Origin: UBA1422 sp041752735
GTDB lineage: Bacteria; Bacillota; Clostridia; Peptostreptococcales; Anaerovoracaceae
Direction: 5' to 3'
NCBI GenBank assembly: GCA_041752735.1
Contig: JBGSVW010000006.1
Coordinates: 1 to 64,000, forward strand
Length of the DNA: 64,000 nt
Part shown: piece by piece, positions 25,842 through 35,150 of the stretch
Position numbering within the stretch: the stretch's first letter is position 1
How the letters are laid out: each line of letters begins with the position of its first letter
Notes under the pieces: model-generated
Told to the model about the DNA's origin: nothing
The model's database searches: none
The model's input: the letters and a program-made list of their open reading frames with translations, nothing else
Made by a program: the position numbers and the translations under genes

Positions 25842-26453
25842 TTAGTCTATGACATGTCTTCCCGCCAGTTCCTTCGCAATTTCTTCCAGACGCACGCCGG
25901 TTTCCACCATCATCACCATCAGATGATATGCCAAATCAGACACCTCGTAAATGATTTCTTCCCGTTTATCCCTTGCAGCAGCAATGACAACCTCGGTACT
26001 TTCTTCCCCAACCTTCTTGAGAATCTTCTCGATTCCTTTATCAAAAAGGTAGTTGGTATAGCTGCCTTCTTTGGGAGTTTCCTTTCGTCCACGAATCATA
26101 TCATAAAGTGCATCCACAGAAAAAGCCGGGACAGTTTCACTCTGGTAGATCGGTTCAAAGAAGCAACTGGTTGCGCCGGTGTGACAGGCCGGGCCTTTTT
26201 TAATGACCTGAATCACCAATGCATCCTTGTCGCAGTCCGCGGTGATATTGACCACTTCCTGGGTATTTCCGCTGGTTTCCCCTTTTCGCCATAATTCCTG
26301 ACGACTCCGGCTGTAAAAACAGGTGCGACCTTCTTTGATTGTAATTTCCAGGCTTTCCCGGTTCATATATGCCAAGGTTAACACCTGTTTGGTGTAATAG
26401 TCCTGAACCACTACGGGGACTAGTCCCTTTTCATCAAATTTCAAATCCATCAT
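25842..26453 (-). CDS. hisIE: Phosphoribosyl-AMP cyclohydrolase / phosphoribosyl-ATP pyrophosphatase
   Basis: A 203-residue bifunctional enzyme for steps 2 and 3 of histidine synthesis. The N-terminal HisI domain carries LTLAYMNRESL, the Zn-binding CDKDALVIQV and CHTGATSCFF. The C-terminal HisE domain (from about residue 115) carries KKVGEESTEVVIAA. It overlaps hisF by 4 bp (ATGA) and closes the histidine genes of the operon. Confidence 0.95.
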   Translation of the reverse strand: MMDLKFDEKGLVPVVVQDYYTKQVLTLAYMNRESLEITIKEGRTCFYSRSRQELWRKGETSGNTQEVVNITADCDKDALVIQVIKKGPACHTGATSCFFEPIYQSETVPAFSVDALYDMIRGRKETPKEGSYTNYLFDKGIEKILKKVGEESTEVVIAAARDKREEIIYEVSDLAYHLMVMMVETGVRLEEIAKELAGRHVID

Positions 26454-27205
26454 ATGCGAACCTCAATTCCTTCTATCCTCAAATACTGTTTCAGCTCTTT
26501 GATTTCCAGCTCCTTGAAATGAAAGATGCTGGCGGCCAGTCCTGCGTCCATTCCCTCATGCCGGAATAATTCTGCAAAATCTTCTTTTTTCCCAGCCCCA
26601 CCGCTGGCGATAATTGGCACATTGACACGGGATGCTATGGCATCCAGAAGTTGCAGGTCGAATCCGCCTCTCACGCCGTCGGTGTCGATGCTATTTACCA
26701 CCAGTTCCCCTGCTCCGCGATTCACGCCGTCCACTGCCCACTGAATAGCATCCAGACCGGTGTCATCCCGACCTCCTTTTGAGAACAAATGGAATTGGCC
26801 ATCCACCCGTTTGATGTCCATGGACAGTACCACGCATTGGTCTCCGTATTTTTTGGCGCCGGCTTCAATAAGCGCGGGGTTTTTGATAGCGCCACTGTTG
26901 ACACTGACTTTATCAGCGCCACACTTGAGCACCCGGTCAAAATCGTCGATGGTGTTGATGCCACCACCCACTGTCAGCGGGATGAATATCTTGGAAGCTA
27001 CGCCGGTGAGGATTTCGGTAAAAAGTCCACGGCCTTCCACGCTGGCGGTGATGTCATAAAACACCAGCTCATCAGCTCCGCTTTGATTGTAGAATTCAGC
27101 CATGGCCACAGGATCGGCAACATCTTTCACGCCCTCAAAGTTGACCCCTTTAACCACCATTCCATTTCGGATATCCAGGCAGGGGATAATTCGTTTTGTA
27201 ATCAT
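26450..27205 (-). CDS. hisF: Imidazole glycerol phosphate synthase cyclase subunit
   Basis: A 251-residue (beta-alpha)8 barrel that, with HisH, converts PRFAR and ammonia to imidazole glycerol phosphate and AICAR. The catalytic Asp lies in PCLDIRNGMVVKG, the other in NSIDTDG, and the phosphate sites are VGGGI and ASGGAG. It overlaps hisA by 4 bp. Confidence 0.96.
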   Translation of the reverse strand: MITKRIIPCLDIRNGMVVKGVNFEGVKDVADPVAMAEFYNQSGADELVFYDITASVEGRGLFTEILTGVASKIFIPLTVGGGINTIDDFDRVLKCGADKVSVNSGAIKNPALIEAGAKKYGDQCVVLSMDIKRVDGQFHLFSKGGRDDTGLDAIQWAVDGVNRGAGELVVNSIDTDGVRGGFDLQLLDAIASRVNVPIIASGGAGKKEDFAELFRHEGMDAGLAASIFHFKELEIKELKQYLRIEGIEVRI

Positions 27206-27924
27206 TGTCCGCTCCTTTTTGTCAGCTGGATGCAGTTTGCCAAATCCAGTAAGCCACTGTACAAAGCTTTGCCCAGTATGGCGCCATAGACCAGGTCATT
27301 CAACTCGACGATTTCCTCTTCAAAACTGATTCCCCCGGAAGCAATGATTTTCAACTCCGGTATTTGGGCCAGCTCTCGGTAGACTTCCAAGTTTGTGCCC
27401 TGCAAGCCTCCGTCTTTTGCAATATCCGTATAGATGACGGTTTTCACGCCGATTTCAACAAGAGATTTGCAAAATTCCAACCCATTGATGGCTGTGGTTT
27501 TTTCCCAGCCGTTGATGGCGGCCAGGCCGTTTTTCACGTCTACCCCAACGGCGATGGCTTCCCCAAACAGTCCGACCATTGACATAAGAAATGCCGGATC
27601 CGTTACGGCCGCGGTGCCCAGAATGACCCGTTTCGCACCTAAATTCAAATAGGTTTCAATTCTCTCCTGAGTTCGGATGCCCCCGCCCACCTGGACTTCC
27701 AGTCCGGATGATTGGATGAGACGTTCCACCACTTTATAGTTTTCTGGGTTTCCGCCACGGGCGCCGTCCAGATCCACCACATGCAAATGGGTTGCCCCTG
27801 CTTCTTTGAAGGTTCTTGCCACAGCCAGGGGATCTTCGCTATATACGGTCATCTGGTCATAATCGCCTTGATGTAGGCGAACCACTTTGCCGTCCTTTAA
27901 GTCAATTGCCGGAAAGAGTATCAT
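27202..27924 (-). CDS. hisA: ProFAR isomerase
   Basis: A 240-residue (beta-alpha)8 barrel that isomerises ProFAR to PRFAR. The catalytic Asp is in FPAIDLKDGKVVRL, the second in YTDIAKDG, and VGGGI and ASGGI bind phosphate. It overlaps both hisH and hisF by 4 bp. Confidence 0.96.
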   Translation of the reverse strand: MILFPAIDLKDGKVVRLHQGDYDQMTVYSEDPLAVARTFKEAGATHLHVVDLDGARGGNPENYKVVERLIQSSGLEVQVGGGIRTQERIETYLNLGAKRVILGTAAVTDPAFLMSMVGLFGEAIAVGVDVKNGLAAINGWEKTTAINGLEFCKSLVEIGVKTVIYTDIAKDGGLQGTNLEVYRELAQIPELKIIASGGISFEEEIVELNDLVYGAILGKALYSGLLDLANCIQLTKRSGQ

Positions 27925-28544
27925 ATGGTTTCCTTTCTCATTTCCACGAAAGCACGAAGGATATTCAGCCCCACGTCTCCGCTTTTTTCCGGGTGGAACT
28001 GGGTGCCCATTACATTGCCCCGGCGAAGCGCGCCGGTCACCGGAATCTTGTACGCGGAGGTGGCGATGACGTCAACCTCGCACCGAGTTGCGAAATAACT
28101 ATGCACGTAGTAGACGTGTTGCCCCTGCTTGATATATTTGAATAGGGGTTCTCCCTCTTTAAAATCAAGGCTATTCCAGCCGATATGGGGCACTTTCAGC
28201 TCACCATCCAGATATGGAATCAGGGAGGTGACAAAACCTGGAATCAGGCCAAGTCCTTCATGATTTCCGTACTCATCACTGCCATCCAAAAGCATTTGCA
28301 TGCCCAGACAGATTCCAAGCAGCGGCGTGCCCTTGCCTGCTTCTTCAATCACAATCCGGTCCAGACCGGTTTGTTTCAATTTGTTCATGGCATCGCCGAA
28401 CGCCCCTACCCCAGGCAGAATAATCTGATCTGCCTGTCGGATTTCATCCGGGTTTCCGGTTACCATGGCCGGCGCACCCAGGAATTTTAGGGAGGCTGTC
28501 AGGGAAAATAAGTTCCCCACGCCGTAATCGATAATTGCTATCAT
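27921..28544 (-). CDS. hisH: Imidazole glycerol phosphate synthase glutaminase subunit
   Basis: A 207-residue class I glutamine amidotransferase that feeds ammonia to HisF. The nucleophile Cys is in LLGICLGMQML, the catalytic His/Glu pair is in TQFHPEKSG, and PGVGAF forms the oxyanion region. ATG at 28544 with AAAGGAG ahead is chosen; the reading frame is open further upstream but runs into hisB and lacks homology there. Confidence 0.95.
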   Translation of the reverse strand: MIAIIDYGVGNLFSLTASLKFLGAPAMVTGNPDEIRQADQIILPGVGAFGDAMNKLKQTGLDRIVIEEAGKGTPLLGICLGMQMLLDGSDEYGNHEGLGLIPGFVTSLIPYLDGELKVPHIGWNSLDFKEGEPLFKYIKQGQHVYYVHSYFATRCEVDVIATSAYKIPVTGALRRGNVMGTQFHPEKSGDVGLNILRAFVEMRKETI

Positions 28545-28554
28545 AAATTCTCCT

Positions 28555-29142
28555 TTACAGCATGCCTTTGGTGGATGGGATTTCATCCGGATGCTTCTCG
28601 TCGATGGCCACCGCTTTGGCCAAGGCTCTTGCCATGCACTTGAATCCACCTTCGATGATGTGATGAGTATTCTTGCCTTCCAACTGTATCAGGTGCAGGG
28701 TGAATCCCAGTTCTCTGGTGAAGGCCAACAAGAATTCTTCCACCAGTTCGGTGTCAAAGTCTCCGATTCGTTTGGCTCGGAAACGAAGGTCGTCGTTGAG
28801 ATAGGCTCGACCTGAAAGATCGATGGCGCAAAGGATCAGGGTTTCATCCATGGGCAAAACCATGTAGCCGTAGCGCACAATGCCCCGCTTGTCTCCCAAG
28901 GCTTCTTTAAAGGCCATACCCAGGACAATGCCCACATCCTCCACCGTGTGGTGGAAATCCACCTGGCTGTCGCCGATGCATCGTAAGGTCAGGTCAAATC
29001 GTCCATGACGGGCGAAAAGTTCCAGCATATGATTCAAAAAGCCGCAGTCTGTGACGATGTCCGATGTCCCTGTGCCGTCCAGATTCAGAGTCATGGCAAT
29101 GTCGGTTTCTGAGGTTTTTCGGTTGATTTCACTGATTCTCAT
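28555..29142 (-). CDS. hisB: Imidazoleglycerol-phosphate dehydratase
   Basis: A 195-residue monofunctional dehydratase with the duplicated metal-binding His motifs DFHHTVED and KNTHHIIEG, plus HMLELFARHGRFDL. There is no phosphatase domain, so histidinol-phosphate phosphatase must be encoded elsewhere. It lies 48 bp after hisC and 10 bp before hisH. Confidence 0.96.
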   Translation of the reverse strand: MRISEINRKTSETDIAMTLNLDGTGTSDIVTDCGFLNHMLELFARHGRFDLTLRCIGDSQVDFHHTVEDVGIVLGMAFKEALGDKRGIVRYGYMVLPMDETLILCAIDLSGRAYLNDDLRFRAKRIGDFDTELVEEFLLAFTRELGFTLHLIQLEGKNTHHIIEGGFKCMARALAKAVAIDEKHPDEIPSTKGML

Positions 29143-29190
29143 GGTTTGCTCCTTTGGTTGATTGGGTTCATTGGCTTGTGAATATAGGTT

Positions 29191-30285
29191 TTATCCACGG
29201 AGTATGGTGTCGGTTGCTGTAAGCAATTTCTCCATATCGGATTTCTTTCCTATGGTGATCCGGACATAATCTCGGATGGGTTCTTTGTCAAAATGTCGAA
29301 CCAGGATATTCTTCTGCCTTAGGGATTCAAAGTATGCTTTCCCGGTAAGGCTTATGTCGTTTCCAGCGGATAGCTCTTCCTTTTGAACACCTTTCACGAA
29401 AACGAAGTTAGCGGAAGATGGCAGTACGGCAAATCCGCGAGCTTCCATTTCAGCAGCAAACCAATCTCTGGTGTTGATGACTTCCCGCCGATTGGTTTCA
29501 AAGGTTTCTCGGTCATTCATTGCTGCTGTGGCAATCCGAATGGCCATTCGGTCCAGATTATATGGATTGAAGCTGTACTTGATTCGGTTCAGGTCCTCAA
29601 TGAGCTCTTTGCATCCCAAGGCAAACCCGACCCGGCACCCTGCCAGGCTTCTGGATTTGGAAAAGGTTTGAATGACAAGCAAATTGTCATAGGTATCAAT
29701 CAACGGAATGCAGCTTTCTCCGCCAAAATCCACATAGGCCTCATCAATGATGACCAAATTTTCCGGGTTGTTTTGGAGGATTCCTTCGATTTCTTTGCGG
29801 CTTAGTCCAATTCCCGTGGGTGCATTGGGATTGGCCAGCACAACCGTTCCTTGTGCATTATAATAGTCAGATGGGTTCAGGGTCAAATCATCTTTTAACG
29901 GAATCGTTTGGAAGTCTGTTTTGAATACCCGACCAAACACGGGATAAAATCCGTAACTGATTTCGGGGAAAACAATTTTGCGTCCCGCATTAGAATAAGC
30001 CATAAACGCAAATCCCAACAATTCATCGGAACCGTTTCCCACCATCACCTGTCCTGACTTCAGTTCATAATAGGCTTCTATTGCCGTGACCAATTCCTTG
30101 CACTCCGGGTCAGGATAAAGGCGAAGGTCTTCAGAGGAGCTTTCCCTGAGAATCCGAGCCACTTTCGGTCCGGGGTTGTATGGGTTTTCGTTGGTGTTCA
30201 GCTTGATCAGCCCGTTTTGCTTCGACTGTTCTCCCGGTGTGTACGGGGAGAGGCTATCCAGCTCTTTGCTGAAATATCTACTCAT
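29191..30285 (-). CDS. hisC: Histidinol-phosphate aminotransferase
   Basis: A 364-residue PLP aminotransferase of fold type I: NTNENPYNPGP at the start, NGSDELL, VIIDEAYVDF and PLP lysine in TFSKSRSLAGCRVGF. It makes histidinol phosphate from imidazole acetol phosphate. It overlaps hisZG by 8 bp. Confidence 0.95.
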   Translation of the reverse strand: MSRYFSKELDSLSPYTPGEQSKQNGLIKLNTNENPYNPGPKVARILRESSSEDLRLYPDPECKELVTAIEAYYELKSGQVMVGNGSDELLGFAFMAYSNAGRKIVFPEISYGFYPVFGRVFKTDFQTIPLKDDLTLNPSDYYNAQGTVVLANPNAPTGIGLSRKEIEGILQNNPENLVIIDEAYVDFGGESCIPLIDTYDNLLVIQTFSKSRSLAGCRVGFALGCKELIEDLNRIKYSFNPYNLDRMAIRIATAAMNDRETFETNRREVINTRDWFAAEMEARGFAVLPSSANFVFVKGVQKEELSAGNDISLTGKAYFESLRQKNILVRHFDKEPIRDYVRITIGKKSDMEKLLTATDTILRG

Positions 30286-31867
30286 TGGTGGCCTCCCGTA
30301 GTCTGTTCATCATCTCTCCGATGGCCTTGCTCTGGAATTTGAAACTGGATTTGTTGGCAATCAGCCGAGCGCTACTCAGTTTGAATTCTTCCACCACTTC
30401 CAGGTCGTTTTCCCGCAGGGTGTTTCCTGTTTCAACGATATCTACAATCACATCGGACATGCCAAGGATAGGCGCAAGCTCAATACTGCCGTTGAGTTTG
30501 ATGATTTCAATGTCACGATTTTTTTCCATATAGTATTGTTTAGCGATGTTGACATACTTGGTGGCAATCCGTAGGGTTTTGTCCGTGTCTTCCACATATC
30601 CTTTGGGTGCTGCCACGGCCATACGGCATTTTCCAACCCCCAGATCCATGAGTTCGTACACATCCGGTGTGCTTTCCATGAGAATATCCTTTCCCACAAC
30701 CCCCACATCCGCCGCATTGTGTTCCACATAGACAGCGACATCACCGGGTTTCACCAATAGGTATCGAATTCCCAATTCTTTGTTTTCCAGAATCAGTTTC
30801 CGGTTCTTGTCGTCAAAATCCGGGCATTCGTATCCTGCCTTGGCAAATATTTTGTACACCTGATTGCCCAGCCTGCCCTTTGGCAATGCCACGGTTATCA
30901 TGTCCTTTTTCTTTTCTTTGACAGCAGTTCGTCCATTGATTTCGCTGAGTCGAGCCACTTCGTTTAGGTACAGGGCAAAGCCAATGGCTCCGGCGTTTTT
31001 TCCGAATATTTTCATTGCTCGATCATACTGTCCGCCTGCCAGTACGTGACTGGGGAGGCCTTTGATGTATCCTTTAAAAATGATTCCATTATAATAGTCG
31101 ATGTCGTTGACCATGGAAAAATCCAATTGAAGCTTATCTCCACCTAATGCAAGCGCCAACGGTTCGCACAGGTTCGAAAGAGATTGGAGCAAGTCCCTCA
31201 TTTCTTGGTTCACAGCCAATTTCCCTGCGGCCTTGATGGTTTTGATTACGGGTCCGTGTAAGGCAGTCAGTTTGCAGAGAGCTTCCTTCTGGTCATCGGT
31301 CAGTCCGGCTTCCTCTGAGACCTTGCAGATGCCGTCGGCGTTTTTGTTTCGGATAAGCCTTACCAGTCGAAAATATGTTGGCTCTGGTAGGTTCATGGTT
31401 TTAAGTAGCTCCAACGCGAAATCCATGTGGGAAAGTTCCATTACATACTCGTTACTTATGGTCTTAAGGGTTCGGCCGGCTAGGGTCAAGACTTCCAGCA
31501 CTTCGGACTTCCCGATGTCGCCAAGAAACTCCAATCCCATCTGGCTGATTTCCATATAGTTCCGGCTTTCCTTGCTTTCCCTATAGACATTTTCTATATA
31601 ATAAAGCTTCTCCCCACAGTCGGGGGTCGCTTTGGTGTTTTTGATGATGCTTAAGGTCACATCTGGTTTGAGGGCTAATAGTCTTCCATCCAGATCAGTG
31701 AAAGTAATGACCTTGTCCGCGCCAAGAAAATCCTTGTTGGCTGCATACAGGCTATACTCTTCGAATTTGCTCATCTTGTATTTTTTGTAACCGGCCTCTT
31801 CAAAGACCCCTCTTAGTTTCAGAGTTGCGATCTCTTCCGGTCTTAAGTTAGCTGTTGTCAGGTTCAT
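30278..31867 (-). CDS. hisZG: Fused HisZ-HisG ATP phosphoribosyltransferase
   Basis: A 529-residue single polypeptide joining the two subunits of the short-form ATP phosphoribosyltransferase, the first and feedback-controlled enzyme of histidine synthesis. Residues ~1-315 are HisZ (HisRS-like: TDLDGRLLALKPDVTLSI, DIDYYNGIIFKGY, AGGQYDRAMKIFG). Residues 323-529 are a complete 207-residue HisG-S (ITVALPKGRLG, GVVGKDIL, DVIVDIVETGNTLRENDL). A Lys-rich linker joins them, and its codons read AAAAAGGAC just before the Met codon of HisG, so HisG might also be made alone. In most Firmicutes hisZ and hisG are separate genes. Confidence 0.93.
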   Translation of the reverse strand: MNLTTANLRPEEIATLKLRGVFEEAGYKKYKMSKFEEYSLYAANKDFLGADKVITFTDLDGRLLALKPDVTLSIIKNTKATPDCGEKLYYIENVYRESKESRNYMEISQMGLEFLGDIGKSEVLEVLTLAGRTLKTISNEYVMELSHMDFALELLKTMNLPEPTYFRLVRLIRNKNADGICKVSEEAGLTDDQKEALCKLTALHGPVIKTIKAAGKLAVNQEMRDLLQSLSNLCEPLALALGGDKLQLDFSMVNDIDYYNGIIFKGYIKGLPSHVLAGGQYDRAMKIFGKNAGAIGFALYLNEVARLSEINGRTAVKEKKKDMITVALPKGRLGNQVYKIFAKAGYECPDFDDKNRKLILENKELGIRYLLVKPGDVAVYVEHNAADVGVVGKDILMESTPDVYELMDLGVGKCRMAVAAPKGYVEDTDKTLRIATKYVNIAKQYYMEKNRDIEIIKLNGSIELAPILGMSDVIVDIVETGNTLRENDLEVVEEFKLSSARLIANKSSFKFQSKAIGEMMNRLREATNE

Positions 31868-31940
31868 GGCGTTCTTTGCCCTTTCATACTCTACTTCTCT
31901 AATGCTTTATTGCGTTAAACTGCTACATCACACAAGTGGT

Positions 31941-31968
31941 ATTATAACATATTTCTTTTTGCTGTAAA
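31941..31968 (-). promoter_or_regulatory. Promoter of the his operon
   Basis: On the minus strand TTTACA (31963-31968) and TATAAT (31941-31946) are 16 bp apart. They lie ~75 bp ahead of hisZG, leaving a leader of about 65 nt with no T-box or leader peptide seen. Confidence 0.7.
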
Positions 31969-32064
31969 CTCTTTTTTTACCATTATATAAACTTCGGAGC
32001 ATTTTTGTGATAAAATATGAAAAAACATATTCTTATTTTAATGAAATTTATGGAGAGGTTTATT

Positions 32065-32409
32065 ATGGATTTTTTCTTTTGGACACCGTTAGTATCACTT
32101 TTTGCCCTATTGTTCGCCATTGCAATCCCGATTGTAATCATCGTGGTGGTGATTGTGTGGATTTTAAGCCACCGGGACAACATGGAAAAAACCGGCAACA
32201 CAACCGGAGAAACCAGAAAGTTGTATAAATCTGACACGGATAAAATGCTTGCCGGCGTTTGCGGCGGCATCGCTGAGTATTTCCGCATCGATTCCACCCT
32301 GGTCAGAATTGGTCTGGTCTTTTTCACTTTCTGCGGAGGCAGCGGCATTTTACTTTATATCATCGCACTCATTGCCATGCCCCACAGACCTAGCCCTACG
32401 GCAGTATAG
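32065..32409 (+). CDS. PspC-domain small membrane protein
   Basis: A 114-residue protein with an N-terminal membrane span (about 8-33) and a C-terminal PspC domain (YKSDTDKMLAGVCGGIAEYFRIDSTLVRIG, then a second hydrophobic hairpin). PspC proteins take part in envelope-stress responses. ATG at 32065 with GGAGAGG ahead is preferred to a start 48 nt upstream that lacks a ribosome site. Confidence 0.88.
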   Translation: MDFFFWTPLVSLFALLFAIAIPIVIIVVVIVWILSHRDNMEKTGNTTGETRKLYKSDTDKMLAGVCGGIAEYFRIDSTLVRIGLVFFTFCGGSGILLYIIALIAMPHRPSPTAV

Positions 32410-32450
32410 CACGGTCCCATCATCACCCATCCTTACATCGGAGGTGTAAT

Positions 32451-34106
32451 ATGAGAATTATTGTAATCGGCGCTGTTGCTGGTGGCACATCTGCTGCTGC
32501 CAAGGCTCGACGAAATCTGGAAGACGCTGAGATCGTCATCTATGAAAAAGATTCCTTTATCTCATATTCTGGTTGCAGTATGCCCTATTTCATTGGTGGT
32601 GTGATTCCCAATCGTGGAGATCTGTCACCTCGGGATCCACAATTCTTTAAAGGGAAATATAATGTGGACGTCAAAATAGGCCATGAAGTTCTGACCATTG
32701 ATTCTGCATCCAAATCCCTTCAAATAAAGGAACTGGCAACCGGCAAAGTTTTTACCGACAAGTATGACAAGTTGATTTTATCTACCGGAGCAAATGCATG
32801 GGTTCCACCTATCGTTGGTGCCGACTCTCCCCATGTCTTTACCTTACGTACCCTGACGGATATGGATCGGATTGTGGCTTTTATCGAAAAGGCGCAGCCA
32901 AAAAATGCAGTCATCATCGGAACCGGCTTCATCGGTCTTGAATGTTGCGAAAACTTTTCACATCTGGGTATGACTGTAACGATGATTGAAAAACTACCTA
33001 GTGTGGCGCCTAATATGGATGCAGATGTGGGCGTTCTAATTCAAGATCATCTCGCTGAAAAGCACGTCAAAGTATATACCAATGCAGGGACCGCAGCCAT
33101 TGAACCGTCTCAAGTCCGTTTAGATGACGGTACGGTCATTCCCGCAGAGTTGGTCATCGTGTCAACGGGAATTAAACCTGAAGTTACTCTTGCCAAGGCG
33201 GCTGGTGTGGAACTTGGCCCAACAGGAGCCATTTCTGTTACGCCATCCATGGAAACTAGTATCCCGGATATTTATGCCTGTGGCGACTGCTCGGAACAAT
33301 ATCACATCATTACAGGCAAACCGGTATGGCGTCCACTGGGATCCACCGCCAACAAAACCGGCCGTATTGCAGGGGATGTGGCCTCAGGTGGAGACTTGGC
33401 CTTTCGGGGGATCTTGGGCACCGGGATATTTAAAGTCTTTGATCTGGCTGTGGCCATGACCGGTTTGACAGAACGGGATGCCCTTACCGAAGGGTATGAT
33501 GTGGAGGTCTGTCACAATATCAAAAGCAATAAGCCCGAAAATATGGGTGGGCAGGACATGCTCATCAAAGCCATCGCTGACCGGGCAACCGGCAAAATGC
33601 TGGGTGTTCAAATTGTAGGCAGAGATGGTGTGGATAAACGGATAGATGTGTTCGCCACCGCATTGACTTATGGTGCGCTGGCAGAAGATTTATTCCATTT
33701 GGATCTAGCCTATTCCCCGCCTTTTTCCAATACCAAGGATCCGGTTATGTATACCGGGATGATTTTGGACAACGCCATAAACAAAGGGCGGAAGTTAATG
33801 CTCCCCAAAGATCTGATAAAAGCTCAAGCGTCCGGGCAGAAAGTCCAAATTGTCGATACCCGACCTGTTACTCAATTTGATGAAGACCATTTGGATACTG
33901 CCATTAGCATCCCCCACGAACAAATCCGTGATGTTCTAGTGTCAGAAACTGCGTTGGACAAGGAGGCCCTCACTGTCACCTACTGCAACAAGGGAATCAC
34001 CGGAAATGCAGTCCAAAATATTTTATTGAACAAAGGATTCAAAAACGTCGCCAACTTGTCAGGTGGTCATAAGAACTTCCGGGCATCAAGCAAAAAAACG
34101 AAATAG
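32451..34106 (+). CDS. CoA-disulfide reductase with C-terminal rhodanese domain
   Basis: A 551-residue FAD/NAD(P)H-dependent disulfide reductase of the CoADR-RHD type. FAD site GAVAGGTSAAAKARR, redox-active Cys42 in SYSGCSMPY, NAD site IIGTGFIGLECCE and FAD-binding PDIYACGDC are all present. The C-terminal rhodanese domain (~455-545) carries active-site Cys512 in TYCNKGITGN. Such enzymes reduce CoA disulfide, CoA persulfide or polysulfide, so a role in sulfur or thiol redox balance is likely. It lies 41 bp after the PspC gene and ends at a strong terminator. Confidence 0.92.
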   Translation: MRIIVIGAVAGGTSAAAKARRNLEDAEIVIYEKDSFISYSGCSMPYFIGGVIPNRGDLSPRDPQFFKGKYNVDVKIGHEVLTIDSASKSLQIKELATGKVFTDKYDKLILSTGANAWVPPIVGADSPHVFTLRTLTDMDRIVAFIEKAQPKNAVIIGTGFIGLECCENFSHLGMTVTMIEKLPSVAPNMDADVGVLIQDHLAEKHVKVYTNAGTAAIEPSQVRLDDGTVIPAELVIVSTGIKPEVTLAKAAGVELGPTGAISVTPSMETSIPDIYACGDCSEQYHIITGKPVWRPLGSTANKTGRIAGDVASGGDLAFRGILGTGIFKVFDLAVAMTGLTERDALTEGYDVEVCHNIKSNKPENMGGQDMLIKAIADRATGKMLGVQIVGRDGVDKRIDVFATALTYGALAEDLFHLDLAYSPPFSNTKDPVMYTGMILDNAINKGRKLMLPKDLIKAQASGQKVQIVDTRPVTQFDEDHLDTAISIPHEQIRDVLVSETALDKEALTVTYCNKGITGNAVQNILLNKGFKNVANLSGGHKNFRASSKKTK

Positions 34107-34161
34107 CATTGCTGTAATTCATCGGCGAAAGTCCATATTGCATGGCATTACTTATAAAACA

Positions 34162-34191
34162 AAACCCCCTCAGGTCAACCTGAGGGGGTTT
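34162..34191. terminator. Strong bidirectional intrinsic terminator
   Basis: AAACCCCCTCAGG pairs perfectly with CCTGAGGGGGTTT (13 bp) around a TCAA loop. It lies between the convergent CoADR and HAAS genes. Confidence 0.9.
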
Positions 34192-34201
34192 AAAATTGCA
34201 T

Positions 34202-35137
34202 TTACTTGTTGGCAATCAGTTTATATGTTTCTCCGATTACTTCCGCTATGGTCACCACCATAATGATGATAAAAATGATTTTAAAACCTAGCAACCCGGT
34301 GTCTTGGAGATAAAGTCCATTATCTGATAACATCACTCCAAACAACGCAACAGTGGCCAGCTCTTTGGTCAGTAAGAATAAGCGAAGCCGTTTGGTAATT
34401 TCCCGGGTCTTAATTAGGAGAAAATCGTAGATTATATCTAGCACATACAAGAGCGTTAAGACCAGCACGTACATTGAAAAGACTTGGATATTGATCGTAT
34501 GCTGCACAGGGATGCCCACGGAAAATGCTTCTTCCGCCATGGTCACAACCTGGGGATAAACGTTGAGCAATACAATAAAGATGGTACTGAAAAACAGCTC
34601 TGCTATGATTCCGGGTAAGGATACCTTTTGATTTCCCACTTGAATTTGATCCAACTCTTTGATGGTCCAGTTTTCGTCCAGGTTAATGACGTTTTCTTTG
34701 GCATATCGGGTTATCAGTATGAAGACTAATGTCAAGCCACCCACGCCACCTATGAAGGCGCTGCAGATCCGAACCGGCACTGTCAGAATAGCTGAGACCA
34801 ATGCCATGCCCTCCGGTTGCTCTGCCAACAACTCGACGGCAAAGACTACGACAAAGGCAATGGCTAGAGCACCCGCAATAATTTTCATTATCATAAAGTA
34901 TAAATCATAGTAGCCCATCCCAATGACGTAGCGATTTTCTGTGTAACGAGCTGCCACTTCCCGAGGTGAGCCGAATCCGGTAATCACCTTTTCAACTTGC
35001 TCAGCGTTGGGCTCTGGACCGTATTCTGTTTCGATTTGATCCATCAGCAAGGATTTTAGTTCTTCTTTGATGTCCTGCCTGTTTTTGTAAGGCAAATGCA
35101 TGCCAATTGCGTATATGTACGTCTCCAATAGTTTCAT
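34202..35137 (-). CDS. HAAS-domain membrane protein (PadR partner)
   Basis: A 311-residue protein with an N-terminal HAAS/DUF1700-type helical domain (~1-70, YIYAIGMHLPYKNRQDIKEELKSLLMDQIE and GSPREVAARY) and about six C-terminal membrane spans. Proteins of this type are regularly encoded directly after a PadR regulator, as here (13-bp gap). They may act with it in membrane-stress or antibiotic sensing, but the mechanism is unknown. Confidence 0.82.
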   Translation of the reverse strand: MKLLETYIYAIGMHLPYKNRQDIKEELKSLLMDQIETEYGPEPNAEQVEKVITGFGSPREVAARYTENRYVIGMGYYDLYFMIMKIIAGALAIAFVVVFAVELLAEQPEGMALVSAILTVPVRICSAFIGGVGGLTLVFILITRYAKENVINLDENWTIKELDQIQVGNQKVSLPGIIAELFFSTIFIVLLNVYPQVVTMAEEAFSVGIPVQHTINIQVFSMYVLVLTLLYVLDIIYDFLLIKTREITKRLRLFLLTKELATVALFGVMLSDNGLYLQDTGLLGFKIIFIIIMVVTIAEVIGETYKLIANK

Positions 35138-35150
35138 TTTCTTTCTCCCT

